Part shown: in pieces, positions 17,722 to 25,406 of the stretch
Layout of the letters: every line of letters begins with the position of its first letter
Numbering within the stretch: the first letter of the stretch is position 1
Source: Saccharopolyspora sp. SCSIO 74807
Lineage (GTDB): Bacteria; Actinomycetota; Actinomycetes; Mycobacteriales; Pseudonocardiaceae
NCBI RefSeq assembly: GCF_037023755.1
Contig: NZ_CP146100.1
Location: forward strand, 3,999,501-4,063,500
Direction of reading: 5' to 3'
DNA length: 64,000 nt
The notes under the pieces: model-generated
What the model saw: only the letters and a program-made list of their open reading frames with translations
The model's database searches: none
What the model was told of the DNA's origin: nothing
Translations under genes and position numbers: made by a program

Positions 17722-18558
17722 ATGGTCGATGATCAGGACAGCTGGCGCGCAATAGGCGTCGACGTGCAGACGCCGAGCGCGGCCCGCGTCTACGACGCGT
17801 ACCTCGGCGGTGCGCACAACTTCGCCGCGGACCGCGAGTTCGTGGCCAGGGCCAAGGAGATACTGCCGCACATCGCCGACGTGGCCCGCTGGAACCGCAC
17901 CTTCCTGCGCCGCGCCGTGCACACGATGCTTGACGCGGGGATCGACCAGTTCCTCGACCTCGGTGCGGGATTGCCGACGGCCGGCGCCACCCACGAGCTG
18001 GCGCAACACCGCGATCCGCACGCCCGGGTCGTCTACGTGGACAACGAGCCGGTCGCCGTGGCGCAGACCGAGCAGCTGCTGCGGGACGTACCCGGCACCA
18101 CGGTCGTGCGCGGTGACTTCCTGGAGCCCGAAGAGGTGCTCGCCGCCGCGGGCACCCGCGAACAGCTCGACTTCACCCGGCCCATCGGGGTGCTTGCGGT
18201 GGCGCTGCTGCACTTCATGCCGGGCAGCCGGCATCCGGAAGCGGCCTTGGAGCGGTACAAGGCCGCGTTGCCCTCCGGCAGCAGGCTCGCCATCAGCCAC
18301 GCCACTGTGGACGGTGTGCCGGAGCCGGTCCGCACCCAGACGCTCGAGTTCATCAAGTCCTACGAGAACACCCAGAATCCCGGTTTCGTGGCCCGCGAAG
18401 AGCTGGAGTTCCGCCGCTTCTTCACCGGCTGGGAGCTGCTGGACCCCGGTGTCACCTACACCTCGGAATGGCGATCGGACCTCGTCGGGGTCGACCCGTC
18501 GGACGAGAGCGCCCCGGAGAACGCGGTGTGCTTCGCCGCAGTGGCGCAGAAACCCTAG
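17722..18558 (+). CDS. SAM-dependent methyltransferase, DUF574 / Methyltransf_19 family
   Basis: 278 residues. The N-terminal PSAARVYDAYLGGAHNFAAD is the signature of the large DUF574 family of actinobacterial methyltransferases. FLDLGAGLPT is SAM motif I, VVYVDNEPVAVAQTE is motif II, and IGVLAVALLHFMP is motif IV. Substrates are unknown, and members are many per genome in streptomycetes and relatives. It stands alone and converges with the beta-helix gene through a perfect hairpin. Confidence 0.85.
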   Translation: MVDDQDSWRAIGVDVQTPSAARVYDAYLGGAHNFAADREFVARAKEILPHIADVARWNRTFLRRAVHTMLDAGIDQFLDLGAGLPTAGATHELAQHRDPHARVVYVDNEPVAVAQTEQLLRDVPGTTVVRGDFLEPEEVLAAAGTREQLDFTRPIGVLAVALLHFMPGSRHPEAALERYKAALPSGSRLAISHATVDGVPEPVRTQTLEFIKSYENTQNPGFVAREELEFRRFFTGWELLDPGVTYTSEWRSDLVGVDPSDESAPENAVCFAAVAQKP

Positions 18559-18571
18559 CGGTACGCGAAGA

Positions 18572-18602
18572 TGCGGGTGGCGGATCGTCTCCGCCACCCG
18601 CA
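18572..18602. terminator. bidirectional hairpin terminator
   Basis: TGCGGGTGGCGGA and TCCGCCACCCGCA form a perfect 13-bp stem with a 5-base loop, between the converging methyltransferase and beta-helix genes. Confidence 0.75.
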
Positions 18603-18618
18603 CTCGGTTCTCCGGCTA

Positions 18619-20439
18619 TCAGCCCGGGAATTCGGTCTGGTAGCTGATCTGGTGATCGGCGTTGGCCGGTTCACCGATGTCGTTGATGATGCGGTTGATC
18701 GTTCCCACCCCGCCCAGCGAGACGGTCACCATGTCGTGGAACTTCACGCCGGGGTTGTCGGGCACTTCGAACGAGCGGGCCGCGGTGATCGACGGGTTCA
18801 CGTTGAAGTAGCAGTAGCTGCCGAGCCCCCAGCCTTCGTGGTCGGTGACCTGATCACCGACCTTGTAGGCCGCCCAGCCGCCGTTCTCGCCCCATGCCGC
18901 CTGATCCGGCGGGTCGTAGGGCATCTCGTTCTGGAAGAAGTAGGTGCGGCCGCCGTTTCCGTTCCACACCACGTTGTTCTTCTGGTAGTGCTCCACGAAC
19001 AGCCCGTGCGCGGTGACGTTGTCGCCGTTGACGATCACACCGGTGTCGGCGGTGTTGACGTCCCAGCCGACCCCGTCGCCGTGGTCGGCGCGCCAGACCC
19101 AGCTGTGGTCCAGCAGGACGTCGTTGCTGTTGATCTGCAGCGAAGTGCTCGCCTTGCCCGCCCGCGGGCCGCCGACGCGGAAGAACACGTCCGACAGCGA
19201 GGTCGGGTTCTGCGCGTGGCTCGCGTTCGCCCCTTCCTGGCCGACGTCCATCAGCGAAGGCGAGTTCTGCTCACCGGCGTCGATGAGCAGCCCGGCGAGC
19301 TTCACACCGTCCACATCGGCCACCGACACCGCGGTCTTGCCGGTGTCCGGGACGAGCGTGGTCATGCCGATGCCGAGCACCACCGTGTTCGGGTTCGTCA
19401 CGTTGATCGTGTCGTCCAGGTGGTAGACGCCCGGGGTGAACAGCAGGTGCTTGCCCTCGGCCAGCGCGGCGTTGATGGTGGCCGCGTTGTCCGTCGGCTT
19501 GGCCACGAAGAAGTCCGCCAGCGAGAGGTTCTCACCCTCCGGCGCGCCGTTCGCCCAGCTCGGTCCCGACGAGTTCTCCCGGATGCCGGGGACGAACACG
19601 TTGTAGTTGCCCGTGTCGTCGATGTTCAGGAACGGCTTTTCCCGCATCTTCGGGGTTTCCGGGATGTTCGTGTTCGACGGGTCGGGGAAGTGCTGCGCCG
19701 GGGCGCCCGCCGTGCCGGTGAACATCATGTTCCACACCGACCCGGTCCAGCCACCGGCCAGCTCGCTGTTGCGGGTGAGGAACTGCTGCTGCGAGCCGGA
19801 TTCGACGAGTCCGTCGATTTTGGAGTCGGCGATGAATCCGCCGCTGGCCCAGCCGTCGCCGCCGTCCCACAGCTGCATCTGGCCCTTCTGGTGCATCCGG
19901 CGGTAGGGCGCGGCCTGCGAAACGGCCCACCGCTCGATCTCACCGGACGGCGGCGTCACCGCGAGGTTCTCCGCCGAGCGCCAGAAGTTCTGCGTCGCGT
20001 TGCCCTTGTAGTTCGGGTCGTCGCCCTGCTGCAACCAGTCGGCCTCGACCCGCACGTGCCCGTTGAGCTGCACGTCGTCCGGGGACATGCCGAGCCCGGC
20101 GACCTGGGTGTTGAAGCCGAGGTTCACGTCGGCGTCGTACTCGCCGGGCTGGAACAGGATCGCGTCGCGCTCGTCGCCGAACTGGTTGGTGTGCTGCCGC
20201 TTGGCGATTTCGTCCAATTTGGACTGCATCTCGCCCTGCGGGGTGTCCGGCTTGACGACGTAGGTGTTCGGTCCGAGGTCCGGATTCTGCGGGTCGGTGT
20301 CGCGCACCGCCTGAGCCGGTGCCGGGGGAGCGGGTGCCGGCTCGGCACCCGCCGTGGTGGTGCTGACGAGCCCGGCGACGAGGGCGGAGCCGGCTACCAG
20401 CGCCAGCGCGGCCCGTCCCGGGCGTGATGATGTCTTCAT
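18619..20439 (-). CDS. secreted parallel beta-helix protein, GH55-like
   Basis: 606 residues with a Sec signal peptide (RAALALVAGSALVAGLVSTTTAGA). The body shows the rows of a double pectate-lyase-like beta-helix: DAILFQPGEYDADVNLGFN, HLLFTPGVYHLDDTINV, VLLDHSWVWRADHG and VTAHGLFVEHYQKNNV. This layout resembles glycoside hydrolase family 55 exo-beta-1,3-glucanases of streptomycetes, such as SacteLam55A. Homologues are sometimes mis-named adenylyl cyclase or coagulation-factor proteins. A role in fungal or algal beta-glucan breakdown is an inference. A possible LacI-family operator lies about 90 bases upstream. Confidence 0.6.
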   Translation of the reverse strand: MKTSSRPGRAALALVAGSALVAGLVSTTTAGAEPAPAPPAPAQAVRDTDPQNPDLGPNTYVVKPDTPQGEMQSKLDEIAKRQHTNQFGDERDAILFQPGEYDADVNLGFNTQVAGLGMSPDDVQLNGHVRVEADWLQQGDDPNYKGNATQNFWRSAENLAVTPPSGEIERWAVSQAAPYRRMHQKGQMQLWDGGDGWASGGFIADSKIDGLVESGSQQQFLTRNSELAGGWTGSVWNMMFTGTAGAPAQHFPDPSNTNIPETPKMREKPFLNIDDTGNYNVFVPGIRENSSGPSWANGAPEGENLSLADFFVAKPTDNAATINAALAEGKHLLFTPGVYHLDDTINVTNPNTVVLGIGMTTLVPDTGKTAVSVADVDGVKLAGLLIDAGEQNSPSLMDVGQEGANASHAQNPTSLSDVFFRVGGPRAGKASTSLQINSNDVLLDHSWVWRADHGDGVGWDVNTADTGVIVNGDNVTAHGLFVEHYQKNNVVWNGNGGRTYFFQNEMPYDPPDQAAWGENGGWAAYKVGDQVTDHEGWGLGSYCYFNVNPSITAARSFEVPDNPGVKFHDMVTVSLGGVGTINRIINDIGEPANADHQISYQTEFPG

Positions 20440-20750
20440 GCGTTTCGCCTGTCCGCTGCTGCGGCGCGTCGAGCGCCGGTGATCGGTGTCCTTGCGGTGC
20501 GAGGCCTCCGGAAAGGATTAAGGAGAGCGCTCCGAAGGAATTTAAGAGATCATTTCGGGGTGTCAAGGCCGCGGACGCGCATCTGGGAATGTGAACGCAG
20601 GATGTGCGCGCGTCACCGGATTCCCGGCGATTTTTTCCCACTCATCCCAGAATCGGCGGCGCGGATCTCCTTGCCTGTGCAATCGGTTGTTAAGCTGGAC
20701 CGGAACCAGGTGCGCACCCGCAGGCGCGCCCGTCCCACGACACAGGTGCG
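20440..20750. promoter_or_regulatory. divergent promoter region, beta-helix gene / iclR
   Basis: 311 bp without a gene. The stretch 20510-20570 is relatively AT-rich (AAAGGATTAAGG, AATTTAAGAGATCATTTC) and flanks the palindrome at 20522-20535; it probably contains the promoter of the secreted protein. TAAGCT near 20692 may be a -10 box for the IclR gene. Confidence 0.45.
20522..20535. promoter_or_regulatory. LacI/CebR-like operator candidate
   Basis: GGAGAGCGCTCCGA carries the palindromic core GAGCGCTC of the Streptomyces CebR-type operator TGGGAGCGCTCCCA. It lies 83-96 bases before the start of the secreted beta-helix gene, in keeping with sugar control of a glycan hydrolase. The outer positions match only in part. 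Confidence 0.35.
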
Positions 20751-21563
20751 ATGAGCGAAGAACCCGGCTCCCACGAAAATCCCGGCCGGCACGACGAACC
20801 CGGCCCGCACTTCGTGCGCTCGGTCGAGCGCGCGTTCCGCGTGCTGCGGACCTTCACCGAGCGGCAGCCGGAGTTGACGCTGACCGAGGTGGCGCAGGCC
20901 AGCGGACTCGACCGCGCCGGCGCGCGGCGGCTGCTGCTCACGCTGATCGACCTGGGATACGTGCAGCACGACGGCAGGCACTACGCGCTGGCGCCGCGGA
21001 TCCTGGAGTTCGGCCACGCCTACCTGTCGACGCGTTCGCTGCCGCAGATCGCCGAGCCGCACCTGCGGCGGCTGACCGCGGAGCTCAAGGCGATGACCGC
21101 GGTCGGCGTGCTCGACGGCGACGACGTCCGCTACGTGGCGCAGGTGCCGAGCCCCAAGCTGCTGTCGGTGGCGATTCCGGTCGGCAGCCGGTTCCCGGTG
21201 CACGCGACCTCGATGGGCAAGGTGCTGCTGGCGGACCTGGCGCCGGAGCGGCTGGAGGCGCGGCTCAGCGCGATGTCGCTGCGCCCGGTCACGCCGCGCA
21301 CGGTCACCTCCCGGCACGGGATGCACGCCGACCTGGCCAAGGTGCGCAAGGAAGGTTTCGTGATCTCGGACGGCGAGCTGGAGGAAGGGCTGCGCGGCGT
21401 GGCGGTGCCGCTGCGCGATCCGGCGGGCCGGGCGATCGCGGCGGTGAACGTCTCGCTCGACGAGCACGGCGCGTCCGCGGACGTGGTGCGTCGCGAGGTC
21501 GTGCCCCCGTTGCTGACCACCGCCGCCCGCATCGAGGCGGATCTGCGAGTGAAGAGTCCTTGA
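20751..21563 (+). CDS. IclR-family regulator (PcaR/PobR type)
   Basis: 270 residues. The N-terminal winged HTH (LTLTEVAQASGLDRAGARRL, about residues 42-65) is followed by an IclR effector domain with SVAIPVGSRFPVHATSMGKVLLA and the C-terminal GVAVPLRDPAGRAIAAVNVS. DRAGARRLLLTLIDLGYV resembles PcaR/PobR-like activators of beta-ketoadipate genes, and the CoA-transferase 1.5 kb further could fit such a regulon, but they are not adjacent (a convergent gene lies between). Ligand unknown. Confidence 0.85.
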   Translation: MSEEPGSHENPGRHDEPGPHFVRSVERAFRVLRTFTERQPELTLTEVAQASGLDRAGARRLLLTLIDLGYVQHDGRHYALAPRILEFGHAYLSTRSLPQIAEPHLRRLTAELKAMTAVGVLDGDDVRYVAQVPSPKLLSVAIPVGSRFPVHATSMGKVLLADLAPERLEARLSAMSLRPVTPRTVTSRHGMHADLAKVRKEGFVISDGELEEGLRGVAVPLRDPAGRAIAAVNVSLDEHGASADVVRREVVPPLLTTAARIEADLRVKSP

Positions 21564-21666
21564 GAATGATTTGCGCGGCGGTGCCGGTTGCTTGCACGGC
21601 CACTGCTCAGCGGCTCCGCCGCTGACGAGCAAAAGATCAAAAAGTTGTACTTGAACGACCGCGAGT

Positions 21667-21699
21667 CCGCCGGCCGGTCCGCGCGGGACCGGCCGGCGG
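21667..21699. terminator. bidirectional hairpin terminator
   Basis: CCGCCGGCCGGTCC and GGACCGGCCGGCGG form a perfect 14-bp stem with a 5-base loop, between the converging IclR and methyltransferase genes. Confidence 0.75.
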
Positions 21700-21716
21700 T
21701 GGCGGGGTGTGCCGGT

Positions 21717-22619
21717 TCAGCTCGTGGAGCGCGGCGCGTCCGCGTCCAGTTCGGCCAGTTCCTCAGCGGTGCGGTAGGTCTTCTCCGCGACGTGGATGTA
21801 GTAGTCCGGCGTCTCGTCCGCGGCGGTCTGCTGGAAATCGCCGTAGGTGTCGATGCGCTGGAAACCGACGTCGCGCAGCAGCCCGCGCACGTAGTTCTTC
21901 CGCAGCGGGTACATGTTCAGGAAGTACTCGGTGTCGTCCGGGAACGTGTACTTGTAGCGGGCCAGCCCCTCGTCGACGTGGTCCGGTTTCGCCGAGACCT
22001 GATCGCCGCAGTAGTAGTAGGTCTGGTTGGCCCCGGACGTGCCGTCCAGCACCGCGTCGTAGTTGCGCTGGTCGATGATCAGCACGCCGTCGTGGGAGAG
22101 CATCGCGTAGAACTCCGCCAGCGCCTTGCGCCGGTCGTGCTCGGAGAACAGGTGCGTGAACGAGTTGCCCAGGCAGATGATCGCGTCGTACTCGCCGTGC
22201 ACGTCCCGGTTGAGCCACCGCCAGTCGGCATTGACCACGCGCAGCACGTGCCCGCCGTGCCTGCGGCCGTTGCGGAACGCCTGGGCCAGCATCTGCGGGC
22301 TGCCGTCCGCGCTGACCGTCTCGAAGCCCGCTTCCAGCAGCCGCACCGAGTGGAACCCGGTGCCGGTCGCCACGTCGAGCACGGATTCCACGCCGCGCGC
22401 CTTGAGCTGGTCGACGAAGAAGCGGCCTTCGCTCTCGGCGCGCTTGTCCCAGTCGATCAGCTCGTCCCACTTGTCCACGATGCCGCCGACGTATTCCTGC
22501 GCGTAGTGGTCGGATTCGCGGACTTGCAGCGGGTTGTCGCCGAATACCTGCTCGTCCAGCGAAATGGAATCGACCTGCTCGTCGGGCCGGTGCGCCGCGG
22601 CGCTCGCGTTTGCCGTCAT
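21717..22619 (-). CDS. glycine/sarcosine N-methyltransferase (betaine synthesis)
   Basis: 300 residues from ATG 22619 (GAGGAA about 9 bases ahead). It transfers methyl groups from SAM to glycine and sarcosine, toward the osmoprotectant betaine. The protein follows the halophile enzyme (Ectothiorhodospira, Actinopolyspora) closely: GDNPLQVRESDHYAQEYV, then VLDVATGTGFHSVRLLEAGF (SAM motif I), DWRWLNRDVHGEYDAIICLG (motif post-I/II) and the C-terminal YGDFQQTAADETPDYYIHVA. Known halophile enzymes are paired or fused with a sarcosine/dimethylglycine methyltransferase; no partner is in this window. The name GSMT is from family resemblance. Confidence 0.85.
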   Translation of the reverse strand: MTANASAAAHRPDEQVDSISLDEQVFGDNPLQVRESDHYAQEYVGGIVDKWDELIDWDKRAESEGRFFVDQLKARGVESVLDVATGTGFHSVRLLEAGFETVSADGSPQMLAQAFRNGRRHGGHVLRVVNADWRWLNRDVHGEYDAIICLGNSFTHLFSEHDRRKALAEFYAMLSHDGVLIIDQRNYDAVLDGTSGANQTYYYCGDQVSAKPDHVDEGLARYKYTFPDDTEYFLNMYPLRKNYVRGLLRDVGFQRIDTYGDFQQTAADETPDYYIHVAEKTYRTAEELAELDADAPRSTS

Positions 22620-23145
22620 GCTCCTTTTCCTCACCTTGTCGCCGATCGCGATCGCGGTGGATTCGTGGCTCCGTCGTGCCCGATCGCGGAATCCGGCGGT
22701 TCTCGTTCTCGGAGCCGTTTTCGACACTAGGTGATCCGTTTCCCGGGGCAAGGGCGTCGTGGGCGGCCCGCGCCGTCGGCGCGCCAGGGGCCGGCGCAGC
22801 CGCGGTCGTCTGACCAGTGTTTTCGCCAGCTCCGGACGGCTCGGACTGCGGTCGTCCGGCGGATCGGGGAGCCGTTCGCGCTCCGATCGCAGGTGTCGGA
22901 GGGCGAATGCGCCGCGCGGTCACCGGCGCGTCGCGCCGATCCGGGAGCAGGTTTTCCGGAGCGTTCCCCGACGAGTTCTCCGCGCAGCTCAGCGGGCTGC
23001 GATCGCCGTTTTCCGAAAACTGCGCGGGCCCCGCGTTCGACCGCGTTGTGCCCCGCGTCACTGTTTACGGGATCACAGCCGCTCCTACTCTTCCGTTCGC
23101 GCACCGGAGGGTGCCGACGGCAATGCTGCTGAACGGAGAGAATTC
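22620..23145. other. 526-bp divergent intergenic region
   Basis: This lies between the starts of the N-methyltransferase (minus) and the CoA-transferase (plus). Short open frames exist, but none has a plausible RBS and codon bias. TACTCT near 23088 may be a -10 box for the CoA-transferase. A low-GC patch near 22700-22740 may hold the methyltransferase promoter. No structure beyond this was seen. Confidence 0.4.
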
Positions 23146-24666
23146 ATGACCGGACGCATCCGCAACCCGAGGATCGCGCGCAAGCTCACCAGTGCCGTCG
23201 AGGCGGCGAACCTGGTCAAACCCGGCGCGAACGTCGGCATGAGCGGTTTCACCGGATCCGGCCACCCGAAGCGGGTCCCGGCCGCGCTGGCGCAGCGCAT
23301 CGCCGAGGCCAATCGGACGGGCGAGCCGATGCGCATCGGGCTGTGGACCGGCGCCTCCACCGCGCCCGAAGTGGACGGCGTGCTCGCCGAAGCCGACGGG
23401 ATCGACCTGCGGCTGCCGTACCAATCCGACCCGGTCACCCGGGACCGGATCAACTCGGCCGCGCTGCGCTACACCGACATGCACCTCTCGCACGTGGCGC
23501 CGCGGGTGTGGCAGGGCTTCTTCGGGCGGCTCGACGTGGCGATCGTCGAAGCCACCGCGATCACCGAGGACGGGCACCTGGTCCCGTCGTCCTCGGTGGG
23601 CAACAACAAGACCTGGATCGAGCAGGCCGACCAGGTCATCGTCGAACTCAACGAGCGGCACGGCGATGGCATGGAAGGGATGCACGACATCTACTACGGC
23701 ACCGCCCTGCCGCCGCAGCGCAAGCCGATTCCGCTGACCCGGCCGTCGGACCGGATCGGTGCGGCGCACCTGGAATGCCCCGAGGACAAGATCGTCGCGG
23801 TGGTGCGCACCGAGGAACCGGACCGCGGCACCGCGTTCCGCCCGCCGGACGCGACCTCCCGCGGCATCGCCGGGCACGTGCTGGACTTCCTGGGCGAGGA
23901 GGTCCGCTCCGGTCGGCTGCCGCGCGAACTGCTGCCGCTGCAGTCCGGCGTCGGCAACGTCGCCAACGCCGTGCTGGACGGGTTGCGCACCGGCCCGTTC
24001 CGCGACCTGACCGCCTACACCGAGGTCATCCAGGACGGGATGCTGGACCTGCTGGACGCGGGCGTGCTGCGCGCCGCATCGGCGACCGCGCTGTCGCTGA
24101 GCCCCGCTGCCGACGACCGGTTCCACGACGGCATCGCCGACTACCGGGACAAGATCGTGCTGCGGCCGCAGGAGATCAGCAACCATCCGGAGGTGGTGCG
24201 GCGGCTGGGCTGCCTGGCGATGAACGGGATCGTGGAGGCCGACATCTACGGCAACGTCAATTCCACGCACCTGATGGGCAGCTCGGTGCAGAACGGCATC
24301 GGCGGGTCCGGCGACTTCGCCCGCAACGCCTACCTGTCGATCTTCGTGACGCCGTCCAGCGCGAAGGGCGGGGCGATCTCGACGATCGTGCCGATGGTCT
24401 CGCACGTCGACCACACCGAGCACGACGTGGACGTGATCGCGACCGAGCAGGGGATCGCGGACTTGCGCGGGCTCGCGCCCGCCGAGCGGGCGCGGCTGGT
24501 CATCGACAACTGCGCGCACCCGGACTTCCGCCCGGCGCTGCACGACTACTTCGCACGGGCACAGCGCGACTCGTTCGGCCTGCACACGCCGCACCTGCTC
24601 GACGAATCCCTGTCCTGGCACCACCGCTTCGTCCGAACCGGAACGATGCACAGCACCCCGGAGTGA
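23146..24666 (+). CDS. acetyl-CoA hydrolase / succinate:acetate CoA-transferase family
   Basis: 506 residues, the usual length of class I succinyl-CoA:acetate CoA-transferases (AarC, Cat1, Ach1). Markers are FTGSGHPKRVPAALAQ in the N-domain, the QSGVGNVANAVLDGL glycine loop, the catalytic-Glu segment YTEVIQDGMLDLLDAG, and NGIGGSGDFARNAYLS in the C-domain. It exchanges CoA between succinate and acetate and serves acetate use or overflow. ATG 23146 is preceded by GGAGAG. Monocistronic as seen. Confidence 0.88.
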   Translation: MTGRIRNPRIARKLTSAVEAANLVKPGANVGMSGFTGSGHPKRVPAALAQRIAEANRTGEPMRIGLWTGASTAPEVDGVLAEADGIDLRLPYQSDPVTRDRINSAALRYTDMHLSHVAPRVWQGFFGRLDVAIVEATAITEDGHLVPSSSVGNNKTWIEQADQVIVELNERHGDGMEGMHDIYYGTALPPQRKPIPLTRPSDRIGAAHLECPEDKIVAVVRTEEPDRGTAFRPPDATSRGIAGHVLDFLGEEVRSGRLPRELLPLQSGVGNVANAVLDGLRTGPFRDLTAYTEVIQDGMLDLLDAGVLRAASATALSLSPAADDRFHDGIADYRDKIVLRPQEISNHPEVVRRLGCLAMNGIVEADIYGNVNSTHLMGSSVQNGIGGSGDFARNAYLSIFVTPSSAKGGAISTIVPMVSHVDHTEHDVDVIATEQGIADLRGLAPAERARLVIDNCAHPDFRPALHDYFARAQRDSFGLHTPHLLDESLSWHHRFVRTGTMHSTPE

Positions 24667-24740
24667 TGGGGACCTGGAGCAAAGGAGTCGTTCATCCTGC
24701 AAGATCGGTCGGAGGGGCTGCCTTCCGGAGCTCAATCGTG

Positions 24741-24783
24741 AACACGCAGGGTGTTCAGCCTGCTACACAAAGTGTTGTATGAT
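24741..24783 (+). promoter_or_regulatory. promoter with two ACAC/GTGT palindromes
   Basis: AACAC-N5-GTGTT (24741-24755) and ACAC-N3-GTGT (24765-24775) lie immediately before TATGAT (24778-24783), a good -10 box; TTCAGC (24754-24759) is a possible -35. The repeats overlap the promoter elements, as expected for an operator of the two-gene islet that follows. Confidence 0.45.
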
Positions 24784-24824
24784 CAGCTGAGCACTGCACA
24801 ACGAGCGCCGGACCTGGGGGACAA

Positions 24825-25406
24825 ATGCCGGACGGCAGCACGTCTGACGCCGACGACGCGTTGGCCGTGGAAGTGCTCTCGCACGTTGTGGAGCCGGACG
24901 GCCTTCCGATGAGCGCGGCCAAAGAGGGGTTCAGCCTCGGCTTCGTACGTATGGTGGCCGCAGCCTCCCGTTGTTCAGTGAAGAGTCACGACGCTGATTA
25001 CGATGGCGTGGATATCACCATCGTCTCGTCGGCTGAGTACCAGATTCACTACGGGCCGCAGTTCGAGTTGCAGGTCAAGTGCACCTCGCAGATCCACCGG
25101 CTCAACGACGAGTACATGTCGTGGCGGCTGGACGACCGAGCATTCACCAAGCTGACCCACCCGAAGCGGTACCTGGACGCATACCTGGGCGTGCTCGTCG
25201 TCCCGCCGTCGCCGGACGGATGGCTTGATCAGAACGAGTCGAGACTGCTCACCCAGAGCAGAATGTACTGGCAGCGGGCGGACAAGCTTGGCACGATCGA
25301 CAGCGATGCGACGGGCAAAACCGTGCGGTTGCCTAGGAGCAACCTTTTCAGCGTGCGCCAGTTGCTGGACATCATGCGGGACATCGGCGGTAGGGGTGAC
25401 TGGTGA
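24825..25406 (+). CDS. DUF4365-type PD-(D/E)XK nuclease-like protein
   Basis: 193 residues. The N-terminal half has the DUF4365 pattern: an early acidic helix (AAKEGFSLGFVRM, E34), then DYDGVDITI with D63, then FELQVKCTS with Q83-x-K85, the D...(E/Q)xK arrangement of restriction-like nucleases. The rest (WRLDDRAFTKLTHPKRYLDA, YLGVLVVPP) matches the domain's end. DUF4365 proteins occur in accessory islands, some of them anti-phage. GGGGGA precedes ATG 24825. Its stop overlaps the next start (GTGA), so the two are coupled. Codon third positions are less GC-rich than in the neighbours, suggesting transfer. DNA or RNA cleavage is inferred, not shown. Confidence 0.75.
   Translation: MPDGSTSDADDALAVEVLSHVVEPDGLPMSAAKEGFSLGFVRMVAAASRCSVKSHDADYDGVDITIVSSAEYQIHYGPQFELQVKCTSQIHRLNDEYMSWRLDDRAFTKLTHPKRYLDAYLGVLVVPPSPDGWLDQNESRLLTQSRMYWQRADKLGTIDSDATGKTVRLPRSNLFSVRQLLDIMRDIGGRGDW

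Noticed and set aside
18571-20427. Long open frame antisense to the beta-helix gene
   Set aside because: Antisense shadow of a clear secreted protein; no RBS and no recognisable protein features.
22727-23104. Possible gene in the 526-bp gap before the CoA-transferase gene
   Set aside because: Frames there encode Arg/Pro-rich strings with no RBS or domain and alternate on all strands, as expected from GC-rich non-coding DNA.
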